Assembly (NCBI GenBank): GCA_019137195.1 | Contig: JAGVSR010000145.1 | Location: 4,520 to 68,519, forward strand | Length of the DNA stretch: 64,000 nt | Source of the DNA: Alphaproteobacteria bacterium | GTDB taxonomy: Bacteria; Pseudomonadota; Alphaproteobacteria; Rhizobiales; Hyphomicrobiaceae | Direction: 5' to 3' | Shown: positions 43,274 to 52,489 of the stretch, piece after piece | How positions within the stretch are numbered: position 1 is the stretch's first letter | How the letters are laid out: each line of letters starts with the position of its first letter | Notes under the pieces: model-generated | Told to the model about the DNA's origin: nothing | The model's database searches: none | Seen by the model: only the letters and a program-made list of their open reading frames with translations | Made by a program: the position numbers and the translations under genes

Positions 43274-45748
43274 CTAAAGGACGAAATCGCCGCTTGTGAG
43301 CGTTTTCAGCCCCGTCAGCTCAATCGAGAAATCTGTTGTCTTGTTGCCGTCGACGTCGGCCGCGATGATAGTTCTGTCGTTGGCGGTGCCGGCCGCATTG
43401 ACCTGCACATAGCGCAGCTCACCGGCAATGCCGTGAAACCCGGCCTTGCCGATAAAGACGAAGGGATCGTCCGCGCCGCCCGCCACGGCATCGATTTCCG
43501 ACAGATTGATCTTGTCGGTGAGGTGGATGAAGTCCTTGATGACATCCCTGGTGGCTGCCGACGCGCCCGATTCCGACATGACGCCATAGACGAAGTGGTC
43601 GCTGCCGGAGTTCCCGAACAATGTGTCTCGTCCGCCTCCCCCCTGTATCGAGTCGTTGCCCGACATACCCTTGATGACGTTAGCGGCACTGTTTCCGATG
43701 AGCGAGTTGGCAAGCCCGTTTCCGGTCAGGTTAATGGCCGAGGCGTTGAGCAGAATGCCGTCCTCGATGTTCGCCCCGAGCGTGTAGCTTATGCTCGCCT
43801 CAACAATGTCGGTCCCCCCGCCTGCAAACTCCACCACGACATCGCCGGAGCTATTTACGACATAGTCGTCATCACCGGTCCCACCCTGCATGTAGTCGTT
43901 GCCGGTGCCGCCATTGAGCGTGTCGTTGCCGGCGCCGCCGAGCAGCACGTCGTTGCCGCCCGCACCGCTCAGATCGTCGTTGCCGGCGCCCCCGAACAGC
44001 TCGTTGTCGCCGCTGTTTCCGGTGAGCTCGTTGTCGAGCGCGTTGCCTGTGATGTCGAGCGCTGCGGAGCCAGTGAGGCTGGCATTCTCGACATTGGCCC
44101 ACAGCCCGGCAATGGTCACCGACGATTGAACGAGATCGATGCCACCGGTGGACAATTCTTCCACGACATCGCCCGCATCATCGATGATGTAGACGTCGTC
44201 GTTGCCCCCGCCGCGCATGGTGTCGGCGCCGACGCCGCCGTCAAGATGATCCGACCCGGCGCCGCTGGTAAGGATATTGTCGGTGGCATTGCCGGTTCCG
44301 GTAAATCCAGATCCGCCCGTGTAGGTGAGATACTCGATGCTACCGAGCAGCAACACCCCTGCGACGAGACTGAAGGCCGTCAATGTCGTACGCACTTCGT
44401 CGACATCGCCCGGATCGCCGCCGCTCTCGTCGACGAGATCTCCAGCGTCGTCGACGATGTAGGTGTCATTGCCCGTGCCGCCATAAAGCGAGTCTGCGCC
44501 GCCTGCGCCGTCCAGCGTGTCGTCGCCGGCGTTGCCGGTCAGGCTATCGCCAACGCTGCCGCCTGTGATCGCATTGTCGTCCCCGGTCCCGGTGCCGGTA
44601 AAGCCGGCGCCGCCCGTATATGTGACATTCTCTATGTTGGCATACGGAGCGAGTCCGAGATCGACGACTGTGAATTGTGTCCTCAGCTCGTCGATGCCCT
44701 GCCCGGCGAACTCATAGAGCGCAGTCGAGACATTGCTCACGACGAAGATGTCGTTGCCCGCGCCACCATAGAGGTAGTTGTATAGGTTTCCGCCGGTGCC
44801 TTCGACGAGCGTATCGTCTCCGTTGTCGCCGTACAGGAAATTGTATGCAACGCCACCGAGCCCGGCGTCGCTTCCCCCTGTCAGCGAATCGTTGCCGCCG
44901 TCGCCATACAAATAATTGTACAAGGTGCCGGTGCTGCTTAGATTGTTGCCGCCATTGAGCGTGTCATCGCCGCTGCCGGACGAATAGGGACTGCCGCTGT
45001 CCCCGTACATTGCGTTCTGGACGTAGGTTCCCGAGTTGTCACCGCCATTGACGACATCGTTGCCGTCGCCGCCGTAGATCCCGTAGTTGTAGACGTAGCT
45101 TCCGGAGGAGCTTGCCGAGCCACCTACAACGGTGTCGTCACCGGCCTCGCCATTGACCGTGTAGCCATACACGCTTGAATTTGCTGCGGCAGCGTTTGCA
45201 TTGGAAACCAAATCGTTGCCGTCACCGCCGTAGAGGTATGAATAGAGGGTGGTGGACGCGACGGTCGTCGAGCCGCCGATGACTGTATCATCGCCGGTCT
45301 CTCCATAAAGGTAGTTATACTTGTAAGAGGCCGATGGCCCTTCGCCGGCCAGCACGTCGTTGCCATCACCGCCATAAAGAAAGTCGAATACGTTGGTGCC
45401 CGCTCCGGTGGTCATCGAATCGTCGCCGCTCGAACCACTCTGGTTGTCGCCACCGGAGAGTGCCGTCGCCGCGCCGCTCGAAAAGTATGTCCCGAAGCTG
45501 TTCGATCCGCCGCTGTAGGCGGCGACCAGCGTCGTGAACCCTGAATCGGAGTAGATGCTGATTGTCGCGTACGTGCCGGTGTCGGGGTCATCGCCCGTAT
45601 AAGTCAGTCCAGTCCCGGTCACCTCGACCCAATAGCCAGCGAGGTTCTTGAACTTGTAGATCGTGGCTGTCGTGTCGATTGCGGCGCCGTCGCGGCCCGA
45701 CCAAAAGTCTGCGGTATCGAACGCAGAACTCAGTGTGACGCTTGCCAT
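43274..45748 (-). CDS. Large RTX protein with Tyr-rich interrupted repeats
   Basis: 824 residues; ATG at 45748 with GAGGAG upstream; no Sec signal. Residues ~1-110 form a distinct beta-rich N-terminal region. Residues ~122-335 carry an unusual repeat of about 25 residues: one RTX turn (YLYGGDGNDL, NGEAGDDTVVGG, YGDGGNDSLTGG) followed by a Ser/Thr/Ala loop and an aromatic Y-x-Y. Residues ~400-700 have classical RTX arrays (GNAGDDTLDGAGGADSLYGG and GGAGNDDLSGAGGNDVLLGG types). The C-terminus (TRDVIKDFIHLTDKINLSEIDA, then GELRYVQV..., ending GDFVL) matches the serralysin-type C-terminal region that serves type I secretion. No enzymatic domain recognised. Confidence 0.88.
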   Translation of the reverse strand: MASVTLSSAFDTADFWSGRDGAAIDTTATIYKFKNLAGYWVEVTGTGLTYTGDDPDTGTYATISIYSDSGFTTLVAAYSGGSNSFGTYFSSGAATALSGGDNQSGSSGDDSMTTGAGTNVFDFLYGGDGNDVLAGEGPSASYKYNYLYGETGDDTVIGGSTTVASTTLYSYLYGGDGNDLVSNANAAAANSSVYGYTVNGEAGDDTVVGGSASSSGSYVYNYGIYGGDGNDVVNGGDNSGTYVQNAMYGDSGSPYSSGSGDDTLNGGNNLSSTGTLYNYLYGDGGNDSLTGGSDAGLGGVAYNFLYGDNGDDTLVEGTGGNLYNYLYGGAGNDIFVVSNVSTALYEFAGQGIDELRTQFTVVDLGLAPYANIENVTYTGGAGFTGTGTGDDNAITGGSVGDSLTGNAGDDTLDGAGGADSLYGGTGNDTYIVDDAGDLVDESGGDPGDVDEVRTTLTAFSLVAGVLLLGSIEYLTYTGGSGFTGTGNATDNILTSGAGSDHLDGGVGADTMRGGGNDDVYIIDDAGDVVEELSTGGIDLVQSSVTIAGLWANVENASLTGSAALDITGNALDNELTGNSGDNELFGGAGNDDLSGAGGNDVLLGGAGNDTLNGGTGNDYMQGGTGDDDYVVNSSGDVVVEFAGGGTDIVEASISYTLGANIEDGILLNASAINLTGNGLANSLIGNSAANVIKGMSGNDSIQGGGGRDTLFGNSGSDHFVYGVMSESGASAATRDVIKDFIHLTDKINLSEIDAVAGGADDPFVFIGKAGFHGIAGELRYVQVNAAGTANDRTIIAADVDGNKTTDFSIELTGLKTLTSGDFVL

Positions 45749-46143
45749 GGCTCGTCTCCTCGTATCTCATCGAGCGAGTACGGCACCTCGGGCGCACGTA
45801 GATTCGTTATTCACCGCCCCGTGAAATGCGTCTCGCCCATTTAATTCGGGTGGGCGACCAGGAGACCACTCCTGGAACGCTATTGATCGGCGCCAATCGC
45901 AGGCACGCCAAATTTGCGTACACTGAAAATATGCGTCGGCGCATTTCCCCTGTGGGGAACGAACAGGCAGTTTCTTGGATTTGTTTCAGGCCATTCCTAC
46001 CACATGGATTGGGAATGGCAATCGCTGCCACGGACAGGGCTGACCGGCGCTCGGGGGCCGACTCCCAGTCAGATGATGTAACAAAGCACGCCGCGCCGCT
46101 GGCGACCAACGAGTCGTTCAATGCTGCGCAAGCTTGACCCCGC
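45749..46143. other. 395-bp intergenic region between aspS and the large RTX gene
   Basis: No supported gene. It holds two adjacent inverted repeats (listed separately) 85-130 bp upstream of the RTX start, and an AT-richer stretch at about 45897-45930. aspS ends at the far side on the same strand; no U-tract terminator was seen for it. Confidence 0.4.
45833..45875. repeat. Two adjacent inverted repeats upstream of the large RTX gene
   Basis: TCGCCCA/TGGGCGA (45833-45839 with 45851-45857, 11-nt loop) is directly followed by CCAGGAG/CTCCTGG (45858-45864 with 45869-45875, loop ACCA). Either operators or leader hairpins for the minus-strand RTX gene; function not known. Confidence 0.45.
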
Positions 46144-48039
46144 TCACTTCCGCTCCGTCTCCACCACCCGGATTGAGAGCTCGCGGAGCTGCTTCGGCGT
46201 GGCGGGGGCAGGGGCGTTCATCAGCAGGTCCGCGGCCTGCTGGTTCATGGGGAAGAGGGCCACGTCACGCACGGTCTTGCACCCGGTCAGGAGCATCACC
46301 ATGCGCTCGATGCCGGCCGCCATGCCGCCGTGGGGCGGCGCGCCGTACTGGAAGGCGCGGTAGAGGCCGCCGAAGCGATCCTCGACATCCTTCTGCGTGA
46401 GCCCCGTGATCTCGAAGGCCTTCACCATGGTGTCGGGCAGGTGGTTGCGCACCGAGCCCGAGGCGATCTCGTAGCCGTTGCAGACGACGTCGTACTGGTT
46501 GGCCTTCAAGGCGAGAATGGCGTCGCGGCCTTCCTTCTCGGCAGACTCGAGCGCCTCGCGGCCACCCTTCGGCATCGAGAACGGGTTGTGCGAGAAGTCG
46601 ACCTTCTTGTCGTCCTCGTTCCACTCGTAGAACGGGAAGTCGACGATCCAGGCGAGGCGGAAGCAGTCCTCGTCGATGAGCTTCAGCTCGCGGCCAATCT
46701 CATCGCGGGCGAGGCCGGCGAACTTCGCGAACTTGGCGGGGTCGCCGGCGGCAAAGAAGCAGGCGTCGCCGACCTCGAGGCCCATTTGAGCCCTGATTGC
46801 GCCGGCGCGATCGGCGCCGATGTTTTTGGCGATGGGACCAGCGCCGGCAGAGCCCTCCTCCTCGCGCCAGAATATGTAGCCGAGACCCGGCTGGCCTTCC
46901 TTCTGCGCCCAGGCGTTCATGCGGTCGCAGAAGGCGCGGCTACCGCCGGTCGGCGCGGGGATGGCCCACACGCGCACGCGCGGGTCCTTGTCGATCATGC
47001 CGGCAAACACCTTGAAGCCTGAGCCCCTGAAGTGCTCCGTCACATCCTGCATCTCGATCGGGTTACGGAGATCGGGCTTGTCGGAGCCGTACTTGGCGAT
47101 GGCGACGTCATACGGGATGCGCGGCCAGTGGCGCGTCACGGGCTTACCTTCGGCGAACTCGACGAAGAGGTCGGTCAGGATCGGCTCCATGGTCGAGAAG
47201 ATGTCCTCCTGCTCGACGAAGCTCATCTCGAGGTCGAGCTGGTAGAACTCGCCGGGGAGCCGGTCGGCGCGCGGATCCTCGTCTCGGAAGCAGGGCGCGA
47301 TCTGGAAATAGCGGTCGAAGCCCGACACCATCAGGAGCTGCTTGTACTGCTGCGGGGCCTGGGGGAGAGCGTAGAAGTTGCCGGGGTGAACGCGCGAGGG
47401 GACGAGAAAGTCGCGTGCGCCCTCGGGCGAGGAGGCGGTCAGGATCGGCGTCGAGAACTCGTTGAAGCCGGCGTCATGCATGCGGGCACGGATCGAGCGC
47501 GTGATGGCGAGGCGCTTCATGATGATGGCGTGCAGCGTCTCGCGGCGCAGGTCGAGGAAGCGATAGGTGAGGCGCAGGTCCTCCGGATACTCGGGCTCAC
47601 CGAAGACAGGAACGGGCAGCTCCTTCGCCTCCGACAGCACCTCGATCTCGGTGGCATAGAGCTCGATCTCGCCGGTCGGCAGCTCGGCGTTGGTGGTGCC
47701 CTCGGGACGCGCACGCACCTTGCCGTCGATGCGGATGACCCATTCGGAGCGGACCTTCTCGGCCATCTTGAACGCGGCGCTGTCAGGGTCGGCCACGACC
47801 TGGGTGATGCCGTAGTGGTCGCGCAGGTCGATGAAGAGCACGCCGCCGTGGTCGCGGACGCGATGCACCCAGCCGGAGAGGCGGGCAACATGGCCGATGT
47901 CGTTCGAGCGGAGGGCGCCGCAATCGTGGGAGCGATAGCGGTGGAGCTTGTGCTTTGCTCCCGCCTGCTCTCCTGCCGGAGAGCCGGCCGCCGTGCGCGC
48001 CTTTGCCTTCTCAGCCTTTTTACCCTTGGAATCAGCCAT
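46144..48039 (-). CDS. aspS: Aspartyl-tRNA synthetase
   Basis: Class IIb synthetase charging tRNA-Asp, and probably tRNA-Asn in a non-discriminating form. 631 residues with an N-terminal Lys/Ala extension of about 30 residues ([15 protein letters not shown]) before the OB fold ([27 protein letters not shown]). Class II motifs: motif 2 in [27 protein letters not shown] (shown as [10 protein letters not shown]) and motif 3 in [14 protein letters not shown]. The bacterial-type GAD insertion domain is present ([11 protein letters not shown]). rnd is the usual neighbour; here three RTX/hypothetical genes separate them. Confidence 0.97.
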   Translation of the reverse strand: MADSKGKKAEKAKARTAAGSPAGEQAGAKHKLHRYRSHDCGALRSNDIGHVARLSGWVHRVRDHGGVLFIDLRDHYGITQVVADPDSAAFKMAEKVRSEWVIRIDGKVRARPEGTTNAELPTGEIELYATEIEVLSEAKELPVPVFGEPEYPEDLRLTYRFLDLRRETLHAIIMKRLAITRSIRARMHDAGFNEFSTPILTASSPEGARDFLVPSRVHPGNFYALPQAPQQYKQLLMVSGFDRYFQIAPCFRDEDPRADRLPGEFYQLDLEMSFVEQEDIFSTMEPILTDLFVEFAEGKPVTRHWPRIPYDVAIAKYGSDKPDLRNPIEMQDVTEHFRGSGFKVFAGMIDKDPRVRVWAIPAPTGGSRAFCDRMNAWAQKEGQPGLGYIFWREEEGSAGAGPIAKNIGADRAGAIRAQMGLEVGDACFFAAGDPAKFAKFAGLARDEIGRELKLIDEDCFRLAWIVDFPFYEWNEDDKKVDFSHNPFSMPKGGREALESAEKEGRDAILALKANQYDVVCNGYEIASGSVRNHLPDTMVKAFEITGLTQKDVEDRFGGLYRAFQYGAPPHGGMAAGIERMVMLLTGCKTVRDVALFPMNQQAADLLMNAPAPATPKQLRELSIRVVETERK

Positions 48040-48165
48040 TTACGTCTCGCGCGCCGCGCGCCTTTCCTACCATCGAAGCATGGGGTTCAAGGCGCGGACA
48101 AGCGCATGGGGGGCGTTGATTGTCAAGGCGGTCGGGCCCGGCCGGCCGCAGGGCCGAAAATGAAA

Positions 48166-48197
48166 GGGAAGCGGCAACACACCCGTTGCCGCTTCCC
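48166..48197 (-). terminator. 13-bp perfect hairpin with U-rich tail after RTX gene
   Basis: GGGAAGCGGCAAC (48166-48178) pairs perfectly with GTTGCCGCTTCCC (48185-48197), loop ACACCC, 24 bp past the RTX stop at 48221. On the minus strand it is followed by UUUCAUUUU (48165-48157). A strong intrinsic terminator that insulates aspS from this gene. Confidence 0.8.
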
Positions 48198-48220
48198 GCA
48201 TTTGACCCGGACAGAGGACC

Positions 48221-48970
48221 TTAGCCGAGGTCCTCGGAGGTCAGAGTGATCTGACCCGTGAGCTGGATCTCGAAATCGGCAACACCGTCGCCGTTGGTGT
48301 CGGCCTGGATCAGGGTCCAGTTGTTGGTCGTATCGACCTCGAAGCGGAGCTCGCCCGCCGTATTGGAGAAGGCTGCCGTGCCGACGAAATTGAACTCGTC
48401 GATCACGTCGGCGGTGGCGGAAACAGCATCGATCTGCTTGAGATCGATCTCGTCGACGCCGACTTCGAAGTCCGTGATGATGTCGCGGTTGCCCGCGCCT
48501 ACGCCGGTCGACCCTGGAGCAAACTTGAACTCGTCGGCACCCACACCGCCGGTCATCACGTCCGTGTCCATGCCGCCGTCCAGCTCGTCGTCGCCGACAC
48601 CGCCAGACAGCGTGTCAGCGCCCGTGCTCCCGTTGAGCTCGTCATTGCCGCTTCCGCCCGCGAGGAAATCGTTGCCGCTGCCGCCGTCGAGCTCATCACC
48701 ACCGTTCCCACCGCGCAGATCGTCGTTCCCGCCGTCTCCATAGAGGTCGTCGGCACCATTATTGCCATGGAGCTTGTCGCGTCCACCGCCACCGTGCTCG
48801 GTATCATTGCCGTTGCCGCCAGTGAGAACGTCTCTGCCGGACCCGCCACGCAGATCGTCGTCGCCGCGGCCACCGTGGAGGGAATCGTCACCCCCGCCCC
48901 CAAGTAGCAAATCATCGCCCGAGGCACCGCTCAGGTGATCGTCGTGCGAGGTTCCACGCTTGCGCGCCAT
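48221..48970 (-). CDS. RTX calcium-binding protein with serralysin-type C-terminal domain
   Basis: 249 residues from the ATG at 48970 (MARKRGTSHDDHLSG), with GAGGAG eight bases upstream. The first 130 residues are dense RTX repeats (GGGGDDSLH, GGRGDDDLR, GGNGNDTEH, GDGGNDDLR), then the C-terminal module DIITDFEVGVDEIDLKQIDA and GELRFEVDTTNNWTLI, ending LTSEDLG. The C-terminal module is clearly homologous to those of the 43274-45748 and 49658-50986 products (I-x-D-F...D-x-I-D-L-x-x-I-D-A; G-E-L-R). No catalytic domain; secretion by a type I system is inferred. Confidence 0.88.
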   Translation of the reverse strand: MARKRGTSHDDHLSGASGDDLLLGGGGDDSLHGGRGDDDLRGGSGRDVLTGGNGNDTEHGGGGRDKLHGNNGADDLYGDGGNDDLRGGNGGDELDGGSGNDFLAGGSGNDELNGSTGADTLSGGVGDDELDGGMDTDVMTGGVGADEFKFAPGSTGVGAGNRDIITDFEVGVDEIDLKQIDAVSATADVIDEFNFVGTAAFSNTAGELRFEVDTTNNWTLIQADTNGDGVADFEIQLTGQITLTSEDLG

Positions 48971-49228
48971 GAAATTGCTCCTCAATTTTTCGGACTACTC
49001 GAATCAGAAGCCGAGAATAGCTCCGTGTGCCTGACGGCAGCCTGACGTTCAAGCTGCGGCTTCCCCATCAGTTCACAACTCCTTAGCCGGCAAACTATTC
49101 CGCAACAAAGCCGGATGCCGCGGTCCCGATCCGAGGGCGGAGGCGTCCATAAACGAAACCTTAACCATTCGCGCTTACCGATTCGTAACCACAGGGGCAG
49201 CGGCCCCGGCGAGTTGGAGTGAGTTGCC

Positions 49229-49588
49229 ATGAAGAGTTTCGAGTCCCATGCTGCTGCCATGGCGAGTGCAGCGGCGACGGCCGATGACACCGATTTCGAG
49301 ACGACCGAGCCCATCCTCGAGACTGCGAGCGAGCACACGCTTGCCGGCGAGCTCAGAGCAATTCTCGACAATCGCAACACGGCCAGCATCGGCGCCTTCG
49401 CCGATGTCGTGAACCGGCTGATGGGCGAGCTGGCGCTCGCCGAGGAGCTTCTCAAGTCTGCGCCCGCGGGGCTGCAGCGTCCCGGCCCCACTCGCGCCCA
49501 CGTGCCGATGACCGAGGAGCAGGAGCAGCGCATCGTCGACTGGTTCGTTGCCAAGCAGGCCGAGAACCCGTGGAGCCGTCTGCGCTGA
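49229..49588 (+). CDS. Small acidic cytoplasmic protein of unknown function
   Basis: 119 residues; GGAG about nine bases before the ATG. No signal peptide or hydrophobic helix. An Ala/Thr/Asp-rich N-terminus (AAAMASAAATADDTDFET) leads into helical segments LAGELRAILDNRNTASIGAF and VVNRLMGELALAEELLKSA, and a C-terminal EEQEQRIVDWFVAKQAENPW. No family recognised. It is divergent from the RTX gene at 48221-48970 and convergent with the CAP-RTX gene at 49658. Confidence 0.65.
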   Translation: MKSFESHAAAMASAAATADDTDFETTEPILETASEHTLAGELRAILDNRNTASIGAFADVVNRLMGELALAEELLKSAPAGLQRPGPTRAHVPMTEEQEQRIVDWFVAKQAENPWSRLR

Positions 49589-49657
49589 GACGACGGCCTC
49601 AGCTCCGTCGCCGTCAGCTACGAAGCGGCGCGCCGAGCAGGTCGACGCACGCGTGTC

Positions 49658-50986
49658 TCAGAAGATGAAATCGAAGTCGCTGAGGCTCGTGACGTACTTC
49701 ACGACGATGTGCATGTCGGCCTTCTTGTCGCCGTTCACGTCCATGGCGACGACCGTGTAATCGTTATCGGTTCCACTCTGATCGACGACCTGAATGCGCA
49801 GCTGGCCCGCGCGCCCGCTGAAGGCAGCCGCGCCTCTCCAGGTGAAGTCCTGGTTGCCGGAGGTGCGCGTGTTGGCGTCGATGGTCGAGAGATCGATCAC
49901 GTCCTCGCCGGACGCGAAATCGAAAATCGTGTCGCGGAGGGTCGAGGTGGCTTTGCTCTGCGAAACGGAATTGTAGTCGAAGGTGTCGAGACCGTCACCG
50001 CCGTAGAGGTAGTCGTGGCCCCCTCCACCCACGAGCACGTCGTCGCCGGCGCCACCCGACAGGACGTTTTTCCCGGCATTGCCGACCAGCAGGTTGCTCT
50101 CCCCATTGCCGGTTCCGTTGATGGCGCCGCAGCCGAGCAGGACGAGGCCGGTTGCACCCGCGCCAAGTGTCGTCGTGGCCGAGGACAAGATGGTCGAGGC
50201 GCCTTCGAGGTCGACCTTGGCGTTCTTCGAGCCGGCCTCGACGGTGACGCTCACGCTGGCGGCAAGGTCGCCACCCGAGAACGTAAGATCGACGGTGCCG
50301 GCAGCAACCCTCACAGCGTAGCCGCCGGCCGTGCCGGTGCTGTCGCTGCCGAGCACGCCACCTGTATTGCTGACGGTGGCGAGAATGCCGGAGCGGCCCT
50401 CGCCGATGTCATAGAAGTGGTCGCCGTCGCCCTCGGTGATGGCGACGCCGGTGATGAAGATGCCCGTGCCGGAGCGCGCGAAGTCCTGGGTGGCCATGGC
50501 GGCGTTGTAGGTGACCCCTCCGCTCCGAAACCCACCTTGCTCGATGCCGAGGCCGACCTCCTGGAAGCCGTCGTTCAAGATGTTCACGCGGTGTAGCGCA
50601 CTGCGGAAGAGGTTGACGTGCAGACGGATTGCCGACGCCTCGAGGTCGAGCGTGCCCGTGGTGCCTACCCAGGCTATGTTCTCGCCCCAGGACCAGGAGC
50701 CGGTAAAGTTGTATCCGGCCGCATCCATGCGGTCGCCGGGATCCGACCCGCCGGATCCGGTATGAGAGAAAACGTCGCGCGCGAGCATCCACGCGCTATG
50801 GCTAGCGGCCGCGGCGTTGAGAAGGTCGTTGGGCGCGAGGGCCTGCCGGGCGGCGGAGGAGAGCGTGCCGGAACGGAGACCGGAGTTGAGGGAGATGCCG
50901 TCCCGGGCTGCCTCAGCTGCCGGGTTGAGCCTAGCCCGATTGACCAGCTCAAGCATCAGCTGCTCATAGACCGACAGCTCTGCCAT
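49658..50986 (-). CDS. CAP-domain (SCP/PR-1) protein fused to RTX C-terminus
   Basis: 442 residues from the ATG at 50986 (MAELSVYEQLMLELVNRAR). Residues ~5-165 form a CAP domain: LVNRARLNPAAEAARDGI, HSAWMLARDVFSHTGSGGSDPGDRM, SWGENIAWVG and HRVNILNDGFQEVGLGI, which include the conserved His/Glu/His residues. A beta-rich middle part (residues ~175-300) is followed by a short RTX block (GNAGKNVLSGGAGDDVLV, GGGGHDYLYGGDGLDTF) and the serralysin-type C-terminal module (LRDTIFDFASGEDVIDLSTIDA, GQLRIQVV), ending DFDFIF. CAP proteins in bacteria may bind lipids, proteins or act as proteases; here export via type I is inferred. Confidence 0.88.
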   Translation of the reverse strand: MAELSVYEQLMLELVNRARLNPAAEAARDGISLNSGLRSGTLSSAARQALAPNDLLNAAAASHSAWMLARDVFSHTGSGGSDPGDRMDAAGYNFTGSWSWGENIAWVGTTGTLDLEASAIRLHVNLFRSALHRVNILNDGFQEVGLGIEQGGFRSGGVTYNAAMATQDFARSGTGIFITGVAITEGDGDHFYDIGEGRSGILATVSNTGGVLGSDSTGTAGGYAVRVAAGTVDLTFSGGDLAASVSVTVEAGSKNAKVDLEGASTILSSATTTLGAGATGLVLLGCGAINGTGNGESNLLVGNAGKNVLSGGAGDDVLVGGGGHDYLYGGDGLDTFDYNSVSQSKATSTLRDTIFDFASGEDVIDLSTIDANTRTSGNQDFTWRGAAAFSGRAGQLRIQVVDQSGTDNDYTVVAMDVNGDKKADMHIVVKYVTSLSDFDFIF

Positions 50987-51269
50987 CCTCAAATCTCCCT
51001 TTCCGCCCCGCGGCCGGCTTGCCGGTCGCCATCGTGACGACCGGCGAGCATGCCGACGCGGACGCGGCACAGATCTCTATCCCGTCCGAAGGTCCAATCT
51101 GGAGGCGAAGCGTTGCCTCGAGTTGAACACGCGTGGTTAACCCCCCGGCGGGTTACGGCAGGGTTAGCGTAACATCACCAGAAGCATTCGATTCGCGCCA
51201 TTCCGAGACGGGAAATTTGCCCGATCCAAGGAAGACAACCGGACGGCTTTACGCTATACGGCCACGCAA

Positions 51270-52430
51270 ATGCGCCTCATCACCTCCACCGACGACCTAG
51301 CCGCCGCTGTCCGTGACCTGTCCACCGCCCCGTTTGTGGCGGTCGATACCGAGTTCATGCGTGAGCAGACCTTTTGGCCACAGCTCTGCCTCATACAGGC
51401 CGCCTCGCCGTCGCTCGAGGTGCTGATCGACCCGCTCGCGACCGGTCTCGAGCTCGCTCCGTTCTGGGAGCTCATGGACAACAAGCGCGTGCTCAAGGTG
51501 TTCCACGCGGCGCGGCAGGATATCGAGATCGTCTACTCGGAGGCCGGCATCATCCCGACGCCGATCTTCGACAGCCAGGTGGCGGCCATGGTGTGCGGGT
51601 TCGGCGAGAGCGTGAGCTACGTCAATCTGGTCAAGAAGCTGACCGGGGCCGACCTCGACAAGAGCTCTCGCTTCACCGACTGGAGCCGCCGCCCGCTCTC
51701 GGACAAGCAGCTCCACTATGCGCTCGGCGATGTCACGCACCTGCGCGACGTCTACCGGCACCTGCAGGCCGATCTCGACAAGACCGGCCGAGCCGGGTGG
51801 CTCGACGAGGAGATGGCGCTGCTGACGGACCCGAATACGTACGAGCTGCATCCGGAGCATGCGTGGCGCCGGCTCAAGCTCAGGGTCAAGAGCCGCAAGG
51901 CGCTGGCCGTGCTCATCGAGCTTGCGGCATGGCGCGAACAGGCGGCGCAGAGCCAGGACGTGCCGCGGAGCCGCGTGCTGCGCGACGACGCGCTCTACGA
52001 CATTGCCAACCAGGCGCCCTCCACGACCGAGCAACTCGGCCAGCTGAGGTCGCTGTCCGACGGCTTCGCGCGCTCGGCCAGGGCGCGCGAGATCGTCGAA
52101 GCGGTGAAGCGCGGTCTCCAGCGCGACGTGAAATCGCTGCCGCCTCCGTCGGACGGTGCGCCGCTATCGGCCGAGGCGTCGGCAACGATGGAACTGCTGC
52201 GCGTGCTGCTCAAGGCGGCGGCGGCGCGCAACCGGGTAGCGCCTCGGCTCATCGCCGATGCGGAGGACCTAGAGCGGATCGCCGTCGAGCGCGAGCCGGA
52301 CGTGCCGGCGCTCAAGGGCTGGCGGCGCGAGGTATTCGGCGAGGACGCGCTCCGGCTGAAGCGCGGCGAGCTGGCATTGACGTTGTCGAAGGGTGAGGTG
52401 AAGGCCATCGGCGTGGCCGGGGGCGCGTGA
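51270..52430 (+). CDS. rnd: Ribonuclease D
   Basis: 3'-5' exoribonuclease in tRNA 3' maturation. 386 residues: the DEDD exonuclease domain with ExoI VAVDTEFMRE, ExoII VLKVFHAARQDIEIV and ExoIII LHYALGDVTHLRDVY, then an HRDC domain (KALAVLIELAAWREQAAQ, PRSRVLRDDALYDIANQAP) and C-terminal helical region. No clear SD precedes the ATG at 51270; the AT-rich CTATAC 11 bp upstream could be a -10 element, which would make a near-leaderless mRNA. rnd is typically next to aspS in alphaproteobacteria. Confidence 0.95.
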   Translation: MRLITSTDDLAAAVRDLSTAPFVAVDTEFMREQTFWPQLCLIQAASPSLEVLIDPLATGLELAPFWELMDNKRVLKVFHAARQDIEIVYSEAGIIPTPIFDSQVAAMVCGFGESVSYVNLVKKLTGADLDKSSRFTDWSRRPLSDKQLHYALGDVTHLRDVYRHLQADLDKTGRAGWLDEEMALLTDPNTYELHPEHAWRRLKLRVKSRKALAVLIELAAWREQAAQSQDVPRSRVLRDDALYDIANQAPSTTEQLGQLRSLSDGFARSARAREIVEAVKRGLQRDVKSLPPPSDGAPLSAEASATMELLRVLLKAAAARNRVAPRLIADAEDLERIAVEREPDVPALKGWRREVFGEDALRLKRGELALTLSKGEVKAIGVAGGA

Positions 52431-52489
52431 CGGACGTCTAGCGTGCTGCCGCCGGCCCTGACCACGCAACCCGTCGCAGACGAGCGCCG

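Noticed and set aside
43274..45748. Short periodic DNA repeats considered as a CRISPR or tandem repeat array
   Set aside because: The periodicity is the 27-bp codon pattern of RTX nonapeptides within an open frame; there are no spacers or leader.
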